From: Litorimonas sp963972195
GTDB taxonomy: Bacteria > Pseudomonadota > Alphaproteobacteria > Caulobacterales > Maricaulaceae
Assembly: GCA_963972195.1 (NCBI GenBank)
Contig: CAXATH010000001.1
Span: forward strand, 62,001 to 126,000
DNA length: 64,000 nt
Reading direction: 5' to 3'
Position 1 is the first letter of the stretch, and every line of letters begins with the position of its first letter. Shown here piece by piece: positions 1-8,216 of the stretch. A program made the translations under genes and the position numbers. Under the pieces are notes generated by a model that had not been told where the DNA came from, did not search any database, and was given only the letters and a program-made list of their open reading frames with translations.

Positions 1-1661
1 ACATTTTGCCTTTAACCGCGCAATTATTGGCGGGGAGAGATGTCACCTCCGAGAAGGTCGATGACTTCCTAAACCCCCGCCTCAAAAAGGCTATGCCTGA
101 TCCGTCTGCGCTTGCGGATATGGATAAGGCCATCGCAGCTATTTTTGCTGCCATCGATCAAAATCAAAAAATTTGTGTTTTTGCGGACTACGATGTCGAT
201 GGCGCCACCTCTGCTGCGCAGCTCTTAAGGTGGGCCAGGGGGATTGGACAGGAATGGGAGCTATATGTTCCGGATCGACTATTAGAGGGATATGGTCCAT
301 CTGCCCAGGCTTTCGAGCAACTCAAATCAGATGGAACTGATTTAGTCATCACTGTAGATTGCGGCGCCGCCGCGACCGAGGCTTTAGAGCATGCCAGCGA
401 AATCGGCCTGGATATTATTGTGATTGATCACCATTTGATGGGGAATAAGATTCCGAACGCGCTGGCGGTCATCAATCCGAATCGCGGTGACGACACGTCC
501 GGTTTAGGACATCTAGCGGCGGCCGGCGTTTGTTTTCTGACCGTTGTTGCCTTGAACCGAGAGGCAAAGCGACGTGGACTTTCTCCAAAAACAAAACCGC
601 TTGATCTTTTGGGGCTCGCTGCATTGGGGACGATTTGCGATGTAGTGCCACTTACTGGGTTAAACAGAGCCATTGTCGCCCAAGGTTTGAAAGTATTATC
701 CCGAAAAAAAGAGCCCGGCATTGAAGCTCTCGCAGATATTGCAAAACTTTCGGCTCCTTTTACGACTTCAGATGCCGGCTTTGGCTTTGGTCCTAGAATA
801 AATGCTGGTGGCCGGATTGGTGTCTCGTTCATGGGGGCGGAAATGCTTTCCACCGAGAATGCGCAAATCGCCTATTCACATGCCGCTGAACTTGACCGGG
901 TTAATACAGAACGCCGCGCCATACAAACACGGATACAAACAGAAGCGATGGATGAAGCCCTCAAGCTCTCAGAGGATTCTCCGATTCTAATAGTTTCAAT
1001 GAAGGATTGGCACGCCGGCATTATTGGGATTGTGGCAGGGCGAATCAAAGACCGACTCGACAAGCCGGCAATTGTAATCGGGATCGATTCCAATGGAGTC
1101 GGGAAAGGCTCCGGGCGATCCATTAAAGGGGTTAATCTTGGAAAAGCTTTGTCTATAGCCAGAGAAGAAGGGCTTTTACTCTCTGGCGGAGGTCATGAAA
1201 TGGCCGGAGGGTTAACGATCGACCCCGATAAGATAGAGGCTTTTACTAACTTCATGACATCAGAGCTCAGCGAATCATTTGCTCAAGCCAAGGACCACAG
1301 AACACTAAAAATTGACTCTGTCCTTCACCCCAGGGCCGTCTCTTTAGAAACATTGGACGTATTAGAAAAAGTCGCGCCTTATGGAGCTGGTAATCCAACT
1401 CCCGCTTTTATTTTGCCGGATATGCTTTTAACGTTTTCTGAACTCTTGCGCGGCGGCCATGTCAGGTTGAACGCAAAAAGTCGTGATGGCACCTCAGTGC
1501 GCGCTATAGCATTTAGAGCAGACGAATCCGGCCTCGCTGACATGCTTTTGTCGAGCGAAAACCATCCTCTGCACTTGGCTGGAAAGCTTCAACGCAATGA
1601 ATGGAATGGCCGGATCTCGGCAGATTTTCATATTATTGATGCAGCTAGAGCAAATATGTAA
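1..1661 (+). CDS. recJ: Single-stranded-DNA exonuclease RecJ, 5' end missing
   Basis: RecJ is a 5'-to-3' exonuclease on single-stranded DNA used in recombination and mismatch repair. The reading frame is already open at the window edge and lacks roughly 30-50 residues against the usual 570-600 aa, so the true start lies upstream; the TTG at base 6 is not a credible start. DHH-family motifs are visible: DYDVDGATSA near residue 62, VDCGA near 118 and DHH near 141, all metal ligands of the catalytic core. A GGGHEMAGG stretch near residue 396 fits the DHHA1 domain, and the C-terminal OB-like part is complete. The stop is followed by a T-rich tract without an obvious hairpin. Confidence 0.96.
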   Translation, partial: ILPLTAQLLAGRDVTSEKVDDFLNPRLKKAMPDPSALADMDKAIAAIFAAIDQNQKICVFADYDVDGATSAAQLLRWARGIGQEWELYVPDRLLEGYGPSAQAFEQLKSDGTDLVITVDCGAAATEALEHASEIGLDIIVIDHHLMGNKIPNALAVINPNRGDDTSGLGHLAAAGVCFLTVVALNREAKRRGLSPKTKPLDLLGLAALGTICDVVPLTGLNRAIVAQGLKVLSRKKEPGIEALADIAKLSAPFTTSDAGFGFGPRINAGGRIGVSFMGAEMLSTENAQIAYSHAAELDRVNTERRAIQTRIQTEAMDEALKLSEDSPILIVSMKDWHAGIIGIVAGRIKDRLDKPAIVIGIDSNGVGKGSGRSIKGVNLGKALSIAREEGLLLSGGGHEMAGGLTIDPDKIEAFTNFMTSELSESFAQAKDHRTLKIDSVLHPRAVSLETLDVLEKVAPYGAGNPTPAFILPDMLLTFSELLRGGHVRLNAKSRDGTSVRAIAFRADESGLADMLLSSENHPLHLAGKLQRNEWNGRISADFHIIDAARANM

Positions 1662-1699
1662 TTTTTTTGGCGCTCTGTGTCTTTTTTGTAAAATATGAC

Positions 1700-1728
1700 T
1701 TGCACCTCTTAGCGCTCACTTCTATATC
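1700..1728 (+). promoter_or_regulatory. Probable sigma70 promoter of tRNA-Glu
   Basis: A -35 box TTGCAC (1700-1705) is separated by 17 bases from a -10 box TATATC (1723-1728). Transcription would begin about 7 bases later, some 12 bases before the mature tRNA-Glu 5' end. Box quality, spacing and position all fit. This is pattern reading only; no start site is known. Confidence 0.55.
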
Positions 1729-1746
1729 GCCCGCACACTGATAAGC

Positions 1747-1821
1747 GGTCCCTTCGTCTATCGGTTAGGACGCCAGGTTTTCAACCTGGAAAGAGGGGTT
1801 CGATTCCCCTAGGGACTGCCA
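1747..1821 (+). tRNA. tRNA-Glu (anticodon TTC)
   Basis: A full cloverleaf can be drawn. Acceptor arms GGTCCCT and AGGGACT pair with a G-U at position 1-72, as is common in this family. The anticodon stem CCAGG/CCTGG closes a loop TTTTCAA with anticodon TTC, the T arm is GGGG-TTCGATT-CCCC, and the 3' CCA is encoded. Length is 75 nt. It has its own upstream promoter and is followed by the DUF192 gene on the same strand. Confidence 0.97.
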
Positions 1822-1893
1822 ATCAGTTTTTCCCAAGAAAACTTCGCTGATAAAGCGCTTTTCGTTTCCTTCTCTATTGGATAAAGGAAGCAC

Positions 1894-2373
1894 ATGAAAA
1901 ATTTTATCCTAAGTTTTGCACTCATCCTCTTTGCGGTTGAAAGTGCTTTCGCCCAAACCAACCGCGATGACGTCGTGGATTTTGGAGCGCCGGTTCCTCT
2001 CATAATTCAATCCGAATCAGGAACGCATGAATTTCAAGTCGAGGAAGCCAAAACCCTTGAGCAACAGGCTCGTGGTATGATGTTTCGAGAAGAAATGGGC
2101 GAAGATACAGGAATGATCTTCGAGTTTGCTGAGCCCAAACTTGCAACGATATGGATGAAAAACACGGCCATTCCACTTGATATTCTATTTGTCCGTTCAA
2201 ACGGAGAGATTTTGAAGATTGAGCATATGGCCCAGCCTTACAAATTACGCAGTGCTTCGTCCGAAGCAGTCGTCGCGGCGGTGGTTGAACTTAAGGGCGG
2301 CCGTTCAAATGAATTGGGCATTCGTCCGGGCGATACAGTCCAACATGCATTTTTCCAAAATTCTGCACCATAA
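1894..2373 (+). CDS. DUF192 family exported protein
   Basis: This 159-aa protein has a cleavable signal peptide of about 20 residues (ending AFA-Q), so it is periplasmic or secreted. Residues 40-155 match the DUF192 family: the GMMFREEM segment, the IWMKNTAIPLDILF core and the ELGIRPGD end are all typical. No biochemical role is established for the family. An AAGGAAG-type ribosome site lies just before the ATG. It sits between two tRNA genes and overlaps neither. Family assignment is firm; function is unknown. Confidence 0.9.
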   Translation: MKNFILSFALILFAVESAFAQTNRDDVVDFGAPVPLIIQSESGTHEFQVEEAKTLEQQARGMMFREEMGEDTGMIFEFAEPKLATIWMKNTAIPLDILFVRSNGEILKIEHMAQPYKLRSASSEAVVAAVVELKGGRSNELGIRPGDTVQHAFFQNSAP

Positions 2374-2377
2374 TCGC

Positions 2378-2405
2378 TTGAATTCTTCAGCAACGGCTTT
2401 AATAG
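2378..2405 (+). promoter_or_regulatory. Possible promoter of tRNA-Pro
   Basis: TTGAAT (2378-2383) and TAATAG (2400-2405) are separated by 16 bases, 16 bases upstream of the tRNA-Pro 5' end. The -10 match is mediocre; position is the main argument. Confidence 0.35.
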
Positions 2406-2421
2406 GCTCCTCACCGTATGT

Positions 2422-2498
2422 CGGGGCGTAGCGCAGCCTGGTAGCGCATCTGTTTTGGGAACAGAGGGTCGCAAGTTCGAATCTTGCCGCCCCGACCA
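2422..2498 (+). tRNA. tRNA-Pro (anticodon TGG)
   Basis: This is a 77-nt cloverleaf. The acceptor stem CGGGGCG pairs perfectly with CGCCCCG and position 73 is A, as in bacterial tRNA-Pro. The anticodon arm TCTGT-TTTGGGA-ACAGA gives anticodon TGG. The D loop carries GCCTGGTAGCGC, the T loop is TTCGAAT, and CCA is encoded. Confidence 0.97.
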
Positions 2499-2583
2499 CG
2501 GTAATTCACTAAAACTCTTCAATCGTAAGTTTTTCCTAACAGTATAGGGTTATTACTCCTCCTGCCTTTGGAGACGAGTGAAT

Positions 2584-4527
2584 ATGCTACAATCACCACA
2601 GCCCGCACAACCGGCTGCGCCTGAACAGACGAACAAGCGTCTGGAGATTGGTCGCATTATGACTGTGGGGTCAGCTACGGCGCTTATTTCCATTAATAAG
2701 TCTTTGATTCGGAATAATCAGCTCCATCAGGCTCAAATCGGAACCATCCTGAAAATCCTCACAAGTGATTCTATCGTCGTTGCTATGGTATCATCTCTTA
2801 AAATCGGTTCTGCTGATGAAGAGGGCATGAATGACGGATGTCTGGCGACGCTAAATATCTTGGGCGAGATTACGACGAATCAGACAACGCGCGAAACGAA
2901 ATTTTTTCGGGGTGTCCGGTCTTTTCCGGTTTTGAATGCTCCGGTCTTCAACATGTCGCGTTCGGATTTAGAGCTTATTTTTGCGCGCGAAAATACGTCT
3001 TGCATAGAAGTCGGACGACTGCAGCAAGATAACACGATTGTCGCAAAAGTGAGAACGGATGATCTTCTCTCAAAACATTTTGCGATTATAGGTTCAACGG
3101 GTTCAGGTAAATCCTGCACGGTTGCATTGGTGCTTCAGGCCATTTTGGAACAGAGCCCCCAAGGTCATGTTGTCCTCTTTGACCCACACAACGAATATTC
3201 CAAAAGTTTTGGCGAACGCGCCGAGGTGATTGATGGGGAATCGTTAGATCTCCCACTCTGGATGTTTGATTTTGTCGAAACTGTAGAATTGTTGACAAGC
3301 GAAATTCAAGACCAGGCGAGGGAAGAGCAGGAAATCCTTCATGATGTTATTCTGAAAGCAAAGCGACTATTTGACCGCGCGCGTAAAAATAACGATGTGT
3401 CTTCCCAGGTTAAATTGGATGACATCGAGTCTGAACTGCAACGCGCCACGCATATTTCACTCGATAGCCCCGTCCCTTACCGCATCAGAGACGTGTCCAA
3501 GCTGCTTGATCATTATATGGGCAAGCTAGAGAATAATTCGAATTTGGCGCCCTACAAGCGCTTGAAACGCCGCATCGCAACGCTTGTGGCCGACCCGCGG
3601 TATAAGTTTATTTTTAAAAATCAGGCGTCCCCAAGGCCTATTGAAGAAACGATTGGGCGCATATTCCGTATACCCGTCAACAACAAACCTATTTCAATAC
3701 TGGATTTCTCTGGCATTCCATCAGAAGCTTTGAATATTGTTGTCAGTGTTGTGAGCCGTCTAGCCTTTGAGCTTGCCACTTGGTCCGAACGAAAAATTCC
3801 TATCCTTTTAGTATGTGAAGAGGCTCACAGATATATTCCAAGGGATAAATCGCTCGGGTTTCATTCGACCAGAAGGATTATTGGCCGGATTGCTAAAGAA
3901 GGCCGAAAATACGGAGTTTCCCTTGGCATCATTTCTCAGCGTCCTTCGGAGCTTGAACCCTCCACGCTTTCACAATGCTCAACTATTTTTTCTATGCGAT
4001 TATCAAACGAAGTAGACCAAAATTTTGTGAAAGCAGCTATCCCGGACGGCGCAGCGGAATTATTGTCATTTCTTCCGTCTCTCGGCACAGCAGAAACTAT
4101 GGTTTTCGGAGAATCCGTTAATTTGCCTATGCGTGTGATACTAAATAATTTGGCCGCAGAATATCGACCACATAGCTCCAGCGCGAAATTTACGGAACTC
4201 TGGCAGTATGATGCAACGTCTCCCGCATTTATGCAGACGGTTTATGAGCGTTGGCGGACGAGGAGCCTGAATTCGGGTGACGTGCAAGCGCAGCCACCGT
4301 CAAATCCATCGTTTCATACCCCGAGAGAACAGCTGCTCCGTTCCGCTCAGCCAGGGCAGCCCCGATCAAGCCCGCCAGCCCAGCCGAATATACCAAAGTC
4401 CACCCGGCAAAGTCAGGTACTTAGCGCGGTAGAGAGGCAGCGCATTCTAGAGAAAGCCACAGCTAAACCGCAGAGCCTTTCAGAGGTCAAATCGATGCTG
4501 ACCTCTGCCTTTAATCGGGATATATGA
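2584..4527 (+). CDS. HerA/DUF87-type hexameric ATPase
   Basis: This 647-aa protein belongs to the HerA branch of the FtsK-HerA translocase superfamily. An N-terminal HAS-barrel-like region (about residues 18-100) precedes a P-loop GSTGSGKS (170-177). A Walker B strand ILLVCEEAH lies near 405, followed by GRKYGVSLGIISQRPSE, the sensor/arginine region typical of HerA. From about residue 560 the tail is proline/glutamine-rich and probably disordered. A GGAG motif at 2570-2573 is 10 bases from the ATG at 2584 but only 4 from a GTG at 2578, so the ATG is preferred. Archaeal HerA drives DNA end resection with NurA; no NurA, SIR2 or nuclease partner lies next to this gene, so its role here is open. 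The following gene is an unrelated NDUFS4 homologue. Confidence 0.85.
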   Translation: MLQSPQPAQPAAPEQTNKRLEIGRIMTVGSATALISINKSLIRNNQLHQAQIGTILKILTSDSIVVAMVSSLKIGSADEEGMNDGCLATLNILGEITTNQTTRETKFFRGVRSFPVLNAPVFNMSRSDLELIFARENTSCIEVGRLQQDNTIVAKVRTDDLLSKHFAIIGSTGSGKSCTVALVLQAILEQSPQGHVVLFDPHNEYSKSFGERAEVIDGESLDLPLWMFDFVETVELLTSEIQDQAREEQEILHDVILKAKRLFDRARKNNDVSSQVKLDDIESELQRATHISLDSPVPYRIRDVSKLLDHYMGKLENNSNLAPYKRLKRRIATLVADPRYKFIFKNQASPRPIEETIGRIFRIPVNNKPISILDFSGIPSEALNIVVSVVSRLAFELATWSERKIPILLVCEEAHRYIPRDKSLGFHSTRRIIGRIAKEGRKYGVSLGIISQRPSELEPSTLSQCSTIFSMRLSNEVDQNFVKAAIPDGAAELLSFLPSLGTAETMVFGESVNLPMRVILNNLAAEYRPHSSSAKFTELWQYDATSPAFMQTVYERWRTRSLNSGDVQAQPPSNPSFHTPREQLLRSAQPGQPRSSPPAQPNIPKSTRQSQVLSAVERQRILEKATAKPQSLSEVKSMLTSAFNRDI

Positions 4528-4534
4528 TTTACAG

Positions 4535-4558
4535 AGCGTCTTGATCTGGTAAGACGCT
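4535..4558. repeat. Inverted repeat after the HerA gene
   Basis: Perfect 8-base arms AGCGTCTT and AAGACGCT enclose an 8-base loop, just after the HerA stop and before the NDUFS4-like gene. No T tract follows, so it is not a standard Rho-independent terminator. It may attenuate read-through or protect the transcript 3' end. Confidence 0.45.
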
Positions 4559-4586
4559 ATCGTTGTCTCAAAACGGATTTGCGAAC

Positions 4587-4892
4587 ATGTTTGCCAAGAT
4601 TTATCAGCCAAACCCTTCTGCTATGACCTCCGGTCGAGCAAAAATACATCATTGGTTGCTTGATTTTGAAACCAAGGGTTCTGTTTTGATTGACCCTTTG
4701 ACAGGTTACAAACGCTCTGTGGATCCTCGATCTCAGGTCGAGTTGAAATTTGAAACCAAAGAAGAAGCGATCACCTACGCCAAGAACAACAATATTCCGC
4801 ACCGCGTTATTGATACGCGTCCAACAGATCGTATTCCGCGCTCTTATGCTGATAATTTCAGCTATGATCGTAAATTGCCTTGGACACATTAA
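4587..4892 (+). CDS. ETC complex I subunit, NDUFS4-like
   Basis: This 101-aa protein matches the conserved region of the mitochondrial 18-kDa (AQDQ) complex I subunit NDUFS4. Alphaproteobacteria carry this as a supernumerary subunit of NADH:quinone oxidoreductase. Typical segments are SGRAKIHHWLLDFE near the start, FETKEEAITYAKNN in the middle and the terminal RSYADNFSYDRKLPWTH. The ATG at 4587 gives the usual MxAKIYxP beginning; an upstream TTG at 4563 would add eight poorly conserved residues. No other nuo gene is nearby, which is usual for this subunit. tRNA-Arg follows 32 bases downstream. Confidence 0.92.
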   Translation: MFAKIYQPNPSAMTSGRAKIHHWLLDFETKGSVLIDPLTGYKRSVDPRSQVELKFETKEEAITYAKNNNIPHRVIDTRPTDRIPRSYADNFSYDRKLPWTH

Positions 4893-4924
4893 GCTTACAG
4901 ATTAAGAGACAATCCGCAGACTGG

Positions 4925-5001
4925 GGATCCATAGCTCAACTGGATAGAGCAGCCGCCTTCTAAGCGGCAGGTTGCAGGTTCGAGTCCTGCTGGGTCTGCC
5001 A
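4925..5001 (+). tRNA. tRNA-Arg (anticodon TCT)
   Basis: This is a 77-nt cloverleaf. Acceptor GGATCCA pairs with TGGGTCT, with G-U at positions 1-72 and 4-69. The anticodon stem GCCGC/GCGGC closes loop CTTCTAA, giving anticodon TCT. The T arm is GCAGG-TTCGAGT-CCTGC and CCA is encoded. It lies 32 bases after the NDUFS4-like gene and may share its transcript. Confidence 0.97.
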
Positions 5002-5020
5002 TATCTTTACATTTTATATG

Positions 5021-6241
5021 TTATTTAAAATGCGCATCCAGAAATTCTAGAAAAGCTGGCCAATCTTCTTCCACGACACCGTGAGTCCCGGGACGCATCC
5101 AAAAGGCTATGTCATCTTGGGGCCGGAAATCATTTAAACGGGACGCGGTCAGGCCTTGGCTTCCAAAAGATGCCCACGATTGAGAGGCCGCCCTTGCAGC
5201 GTTGAAAGCTCCCGCAGGGTCCGACCATACATCGCGACGAGCGTTCCCAAGTAGAAGCGGACGAGGGGCGATTAGAGAAAGAAGGAAATGCGAATCGGCG
5301 GGAAGCGCCTCCTTCTCATCAGCGAAACTTGCGAAATTCGATGTAAACCAGTGGGGATAGTTTTCCATCACTTGCGCTATACTTTCTCCTGTGTCGTCCC
5401 GTAAAAGCGAGGCACCACCTGTTCCGGATTGATGAGCAATTACGGCGTCGATTGATGGGCTCATGGCGGCCGAAATAAGCGCCGTCTTCCCGTATCTGGA
5501 ATGTCCGTAAGTGATGGCGGTCTCAATTTCTCCGTCGACTTTGAGGGTCTCAGCAAGCCAAACGGAAAGACTTGACCAAGCTGCCAAAACACCGGGCTGA
5601 TTTTCAACCCTGCTGGGAAATAGATCATCCATAATAGCGGGTGCTTTTTCCGCTGAGTCTGGAATAAATTCCGGCGGAAATATGACGGCCAGGCCATAGC
5701 CATTTCGCAAAATCATTTCATATGGTGGAGCCGTTATGTATCGCCCAAAGAAGAAGCTAAAAACATTGTCCATAATCCCGCCCTTGGAACAGTCAAAGAA
5801 TGCACCGGTGGGCGCAGTGACGCCTTCGATCGGTACAACAGCTGTGTTTGGACAAAAATTCTGGGTGATGATCATGGGATCATCAAGGAATTCTTTCCGT
5901 CTAACAAAGACGATGTGAAAAACTTTTTGTGCGGCGCCAAAGCCTGCTTCGACTTTCCATTCCGTAACAATATCTCCTTTCGTAAATGCGTCGCGAGCAA
6001 TTACTCGTTTTGATAAGATGGTGGCGTCAGCGAGGGTTGGGACTTTCCCGTATATGTTATTTTCTAGGTCCTGTAGCATCTCAGCGCTGGATCTCAGCGC
6101 GGGGAGATCAGGAGGGGCTTTGGGATTGAGCGAAGCCTGTTGTATCAAGAGACGGACACCGCTGCACGACACTAGTAGAGATAACAGCGTAATCGAGAGA
6201 AGCGCAAACCAAAACCGCTTTAGCGTGAGCAGACGCCGCAT
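5021..6241 (-). CDS. Glucuronoyl-esterase-like (CE15-type) alpha/beta-hydrolase lipoprotein
   Basis: This 406-aa protein begins with a lipoprotein signal (hydrophobic 10-24, lipobox LVSC, Cys26). The rest resembles carbohydrate esterase family 15: nucleophile elbow GHSRYGKTAL (Ser248), then HQSGTGGASLLR and YPHWF segments, the IAPRPLLLGNARRDVWSDP block and a late catalytic-His candidate His387 in GTHG. CE15 enzymes cleave glucuronate esters linking lignin to xylan, but distant members have other or unknown substrates. Its start codon overlaps the stop of the cystathionine beta-lyase gene by one base (TAATG), so the two are translationally coupled, although the functions look unrelated. Fold call is good; substrate unknown. 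Confidence 0.78.
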   Translation of the reverse strand: MRRLLTLKRFWFALLSITLLSLLVSCSGVRLLIQQASLNPKAPPDLPALRSSAEMLQDLENNIYGKVPTLADATILSKRVIARDAFTKGDIVTEWKVEAGFGAAQKVFHIVFVRRKEFLDDPMIITQNFCPNTAVVPIEGVTAPTGAFFDCSKGGIMDNVFSFFFGRYITAPPYEMILRNGYGLAVIFPPEFIPDSAEKAPAIMDDLFPSRVENQPGVLAAWSSLSVWLAETLKVDGEIETAITYGHSRYGKTALISAAMSPSIDAVIAHQSGTGGASLLRDDTGESIAQVMENYPHWFTSNFASFADEKEALPADSHFLLSLIAPRPLLLGNARRDVWSDPAGAFNAARAASQSWASFGSQGLTASRLNDFRPQDDIAFWMRPGTHGVVEEDWPAFLEFLDAHFK

Positions 6242-7383
6242 TAGTTTAGATAATGTAGAGCGTTTTCTATGTCGGCCTTCAAATCATCGACATGTTCCAA
6301 TCCACAAGCAAACCGGATGAGGGGGCCAGGAAAAATTTCTCCTTCAGATCTCCGCAATTGAGGGTCACACTGAATGGCCAGACTTTCAAAGCCGCCATAT
6401 GAATAGCCAATACCGAACAGATCGAGTGCATTGATAAAAGCCTCAACCTTTTTAGCCGATGTTTCCTGAGCGACGACGCTAAACAGACATCCTGAACCCG
6501 TGAAATCCCTTTTCCAAAGGTCATGATTTGGATGAGATTCCAAGGCGGGGTGAATGACGGACTGTATTTCCGATCGTGTCTCCAACCATTTTGCTAATGA
6601 AAGAGCGGTAGCTTCCTGTTGCCGAAAACGCGGTATCAAGCTTCGGAAACCACGCAGAATTTGATAAGCGTCGTCGGGTGATGACGAGTTTCCCAAAAGC
6701 TTTGCTGTTTTGGATATTTGTAAAGCCGTGTTGGAATCGGCTGAAACTGCAGCGCCAAACATTATGTCGCTGTGACCGCCGAAATATTTGGTAGCAGCAT
6801 GGCAGGATATATCGACACCCAGTGACAACGGAGATAAAACGATTCCTGCAGACCAAGTATTATCGATTAGTGTTTTGACGCCACTTGTTTTGGCGACCTT
6901 GGCGATCGCAGGAATGTCTTGTATTTCAAAGGTGAGGGAGCCAGGGCTTTCAAGGATAATCAGGCGAGTATTGTCTTTGATCAGTTCTTCAATGCCGGCG
7001 CCAATATGTGGATCGTAAATATCAACCGAAATCCCAAGTGTCGTTAGCATTTGAAGGCAAAAGCCTCTTGTCGGGCCATATGCAGAATCTGTTAGCAAGA
7101 CGTGATCGCCGCTTTTGACTTGGGACAGGATAGGAACTGTACAAGCCATTAGTCCGGAAGGAAAAAGCGTGGTCCCGGCGCCGCCTTCTAGATGTGTGAA
7201 CACATCGCTTAGGTGGTCATGTACTTCCCCCCCATGTCGACCATAGCCTCTCACGTCTGAGCGGTAGAGGTCTGCCGCATCATCAAACAGTAAAGTAGAG
7301 GCGCGTGTGACGGACGGATTGACGGCTGTACCCAATCCAGCCTTGGGACGTCCCAAATGCGTGAACTCAGTCTCTTTCTTCAT
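6241..7383 (-). CDS. metC: Cystathionine beta-lyase (PLP-dependent, MetC type)
   Basis: This 380-aa cytosolic member of the Cys/Met-metabolism PLP family would cleave cystathionine to homocysteine, pyruvate and ammonia. The PLP lysine lies in CHAATKYFGGHSD; LFPSGLMA near residue 78 and LIDNTWSAG near 167 are typical. The N-terminal THLGRPKAGLGTAVNPSVTRASTLLF and the absence of gamma-lyase hallmarks favour MetC over MetB, though the family is hard to split by eye. The start overlaps the sulfurtransferase stop by four bases (ATGA), and its stop overlaps the CE15-like start by one. Third gene of the sulfur operon. Confidence 0.88.
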   Translation of the reverse strand: MKKETEFTHLGRPKAGLGTAVNPSVTRASTLLFDDAADLYRSDVRGYGRHGGEVHDHLSDVFTHLEGGAGTTLFPSGLMACTVPILSQVKSGDHVLLTDSAYGPTRGFCLQMLTTLGISVDIYDPHIGAGIEELIKDNTRLIILESPGSLTFEIQDIPAIAKVAKTSGVKTLIDNTWSAGIVLSPLSLGVDISCHAATKYFGGHSDIMFGAAVSADSNTALQISKTAKLLGNSSSPDDAYQILRGFRSLIPRFRQQEATALSLAKWLETRSEIQSVIHPALESHPNHDLWKRDFTGSGCLFSVVAQETSAKKVEAFINALDLFGIGYSYGGFESLAIQCDPQLRRSEGEIFPGPLIRFACGLEHVDDLKADIENALHYLN

Positions 7384-8216
7384 GATGTCTCAATCGGATG
7401 ATCTGAAGCCCCATATTCTGCCCAGGATCCGGAATAAACCGAGACGTCTTCTGCCCCAAGATGCTCAAATATGAGCGCCAAAGCCGCCGCTGTAACGCCC
7501 GAACCACAGCTCGTGATAATCGGTTTATTCATATCAATATTATTATCTATGAGGACTTGCCGAATTTCATTGCTTTCAAGGAGTTCGCCTTGAGAGTTTT
7601 TCAACTGGCCGAGTGGCAGATTGATTGAACCTGGAATATGCCCGGATCGCAATCCTTCTCTTGGTTCGGCGGATTGACCTGAAAAACGGCTGGCGGGCCG
7701 CGCATCAATGATTTGCGTATCTGTTTCAATGGCGTCCAAAACAGTCTCTACTGTTACGCCATTTACGGAGTTAGTGGACGTTTCGTAAACGCTTTTAGAT
7801 GCTGCTTGATGGTGGTCGAGCGCAATTTCATACGCTTTGGCTATCCACTCGGGTAATCCGCCGCGTAAAATCGAGACTTTTTCATGTCCAATAGTTTTAA
7901 AGCACCACCAAATGCGAGGAGCGGAAAAATATCCTTGTTTGTCATAGATAACGATATGGTTTTCAGACTTAAGACCCAGTTTTTCAGCCATGCTTTTCAT
8001 AACATCTGTCGGTGGGTATGCGTCGCCTAGCGAGGACTTGGATTTTAGATAGCCAAGATCAAAGAATCTCGCGCCCGGAATAACCCCGTCCGGCAAGTCA
8101 GCGTCACTTCCGGGAACGCACCAAGTGCCGTCCAGAACCCTAATGTTTGGATCGGATAGATTTTCAGCCAGCCATGTCGCGTCCACGAAATACGGAGTTT
8201 TTTCAGGTTTTAGCAT
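7380..8216 (-). CDS. sseA: 3-mercaptopyruvate sulfurtransferase (rhodanese family)
   Basis: This 278-aa tandem-rhodanese protein transfers sulfane sulfur from 3-mercaptopyruvate to thiol acceptors or cyanide. The N-terminal inactive rhodanese domain runs over residues 8-125 and the catalytic one over 160-275. The active-site loop is CGSGVTA (Cys237), the mercaptopyruvate-type loop; thiosulfate rhodaneses usually have CRKG-like loops. It overlaps the cysteine synthase stop by 7 bases and the metC start by 4. Context links it to cysteine turnover. Confidence 0.92.
   Translation of the reverse strand: MLKPEKTPYFVDATWLAENLSDPNIRVLDGTWCVPGSDADLPDGVIPGARFFDLGYLKSKSSLGDAYPPTDVMKSMAEKLGLKSENHIVIYDKQGYFSAPRIWWCFKTIGHEKVSILRGGLPEWIAKAYEIALDHHQAASKSVYETSTNSVNGVTVETVLDAIETDTQIIDARPASRFSGQSAEPREGLRSGHIPGSINLPLGQLKNSQGELLESNEIRQVLIDNNIDMNKPIITSCGSGVTAAALALIFEHLGAEDVSVYSGSWAEYGASDHPIETS

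Noticed and set aside
2584..4527. HerA-based anti-phage defence system
   Set aside because: No effector (SIR2, DUF4297, nuclease) is encoded nearby; the neighbours are housekeeping genes.
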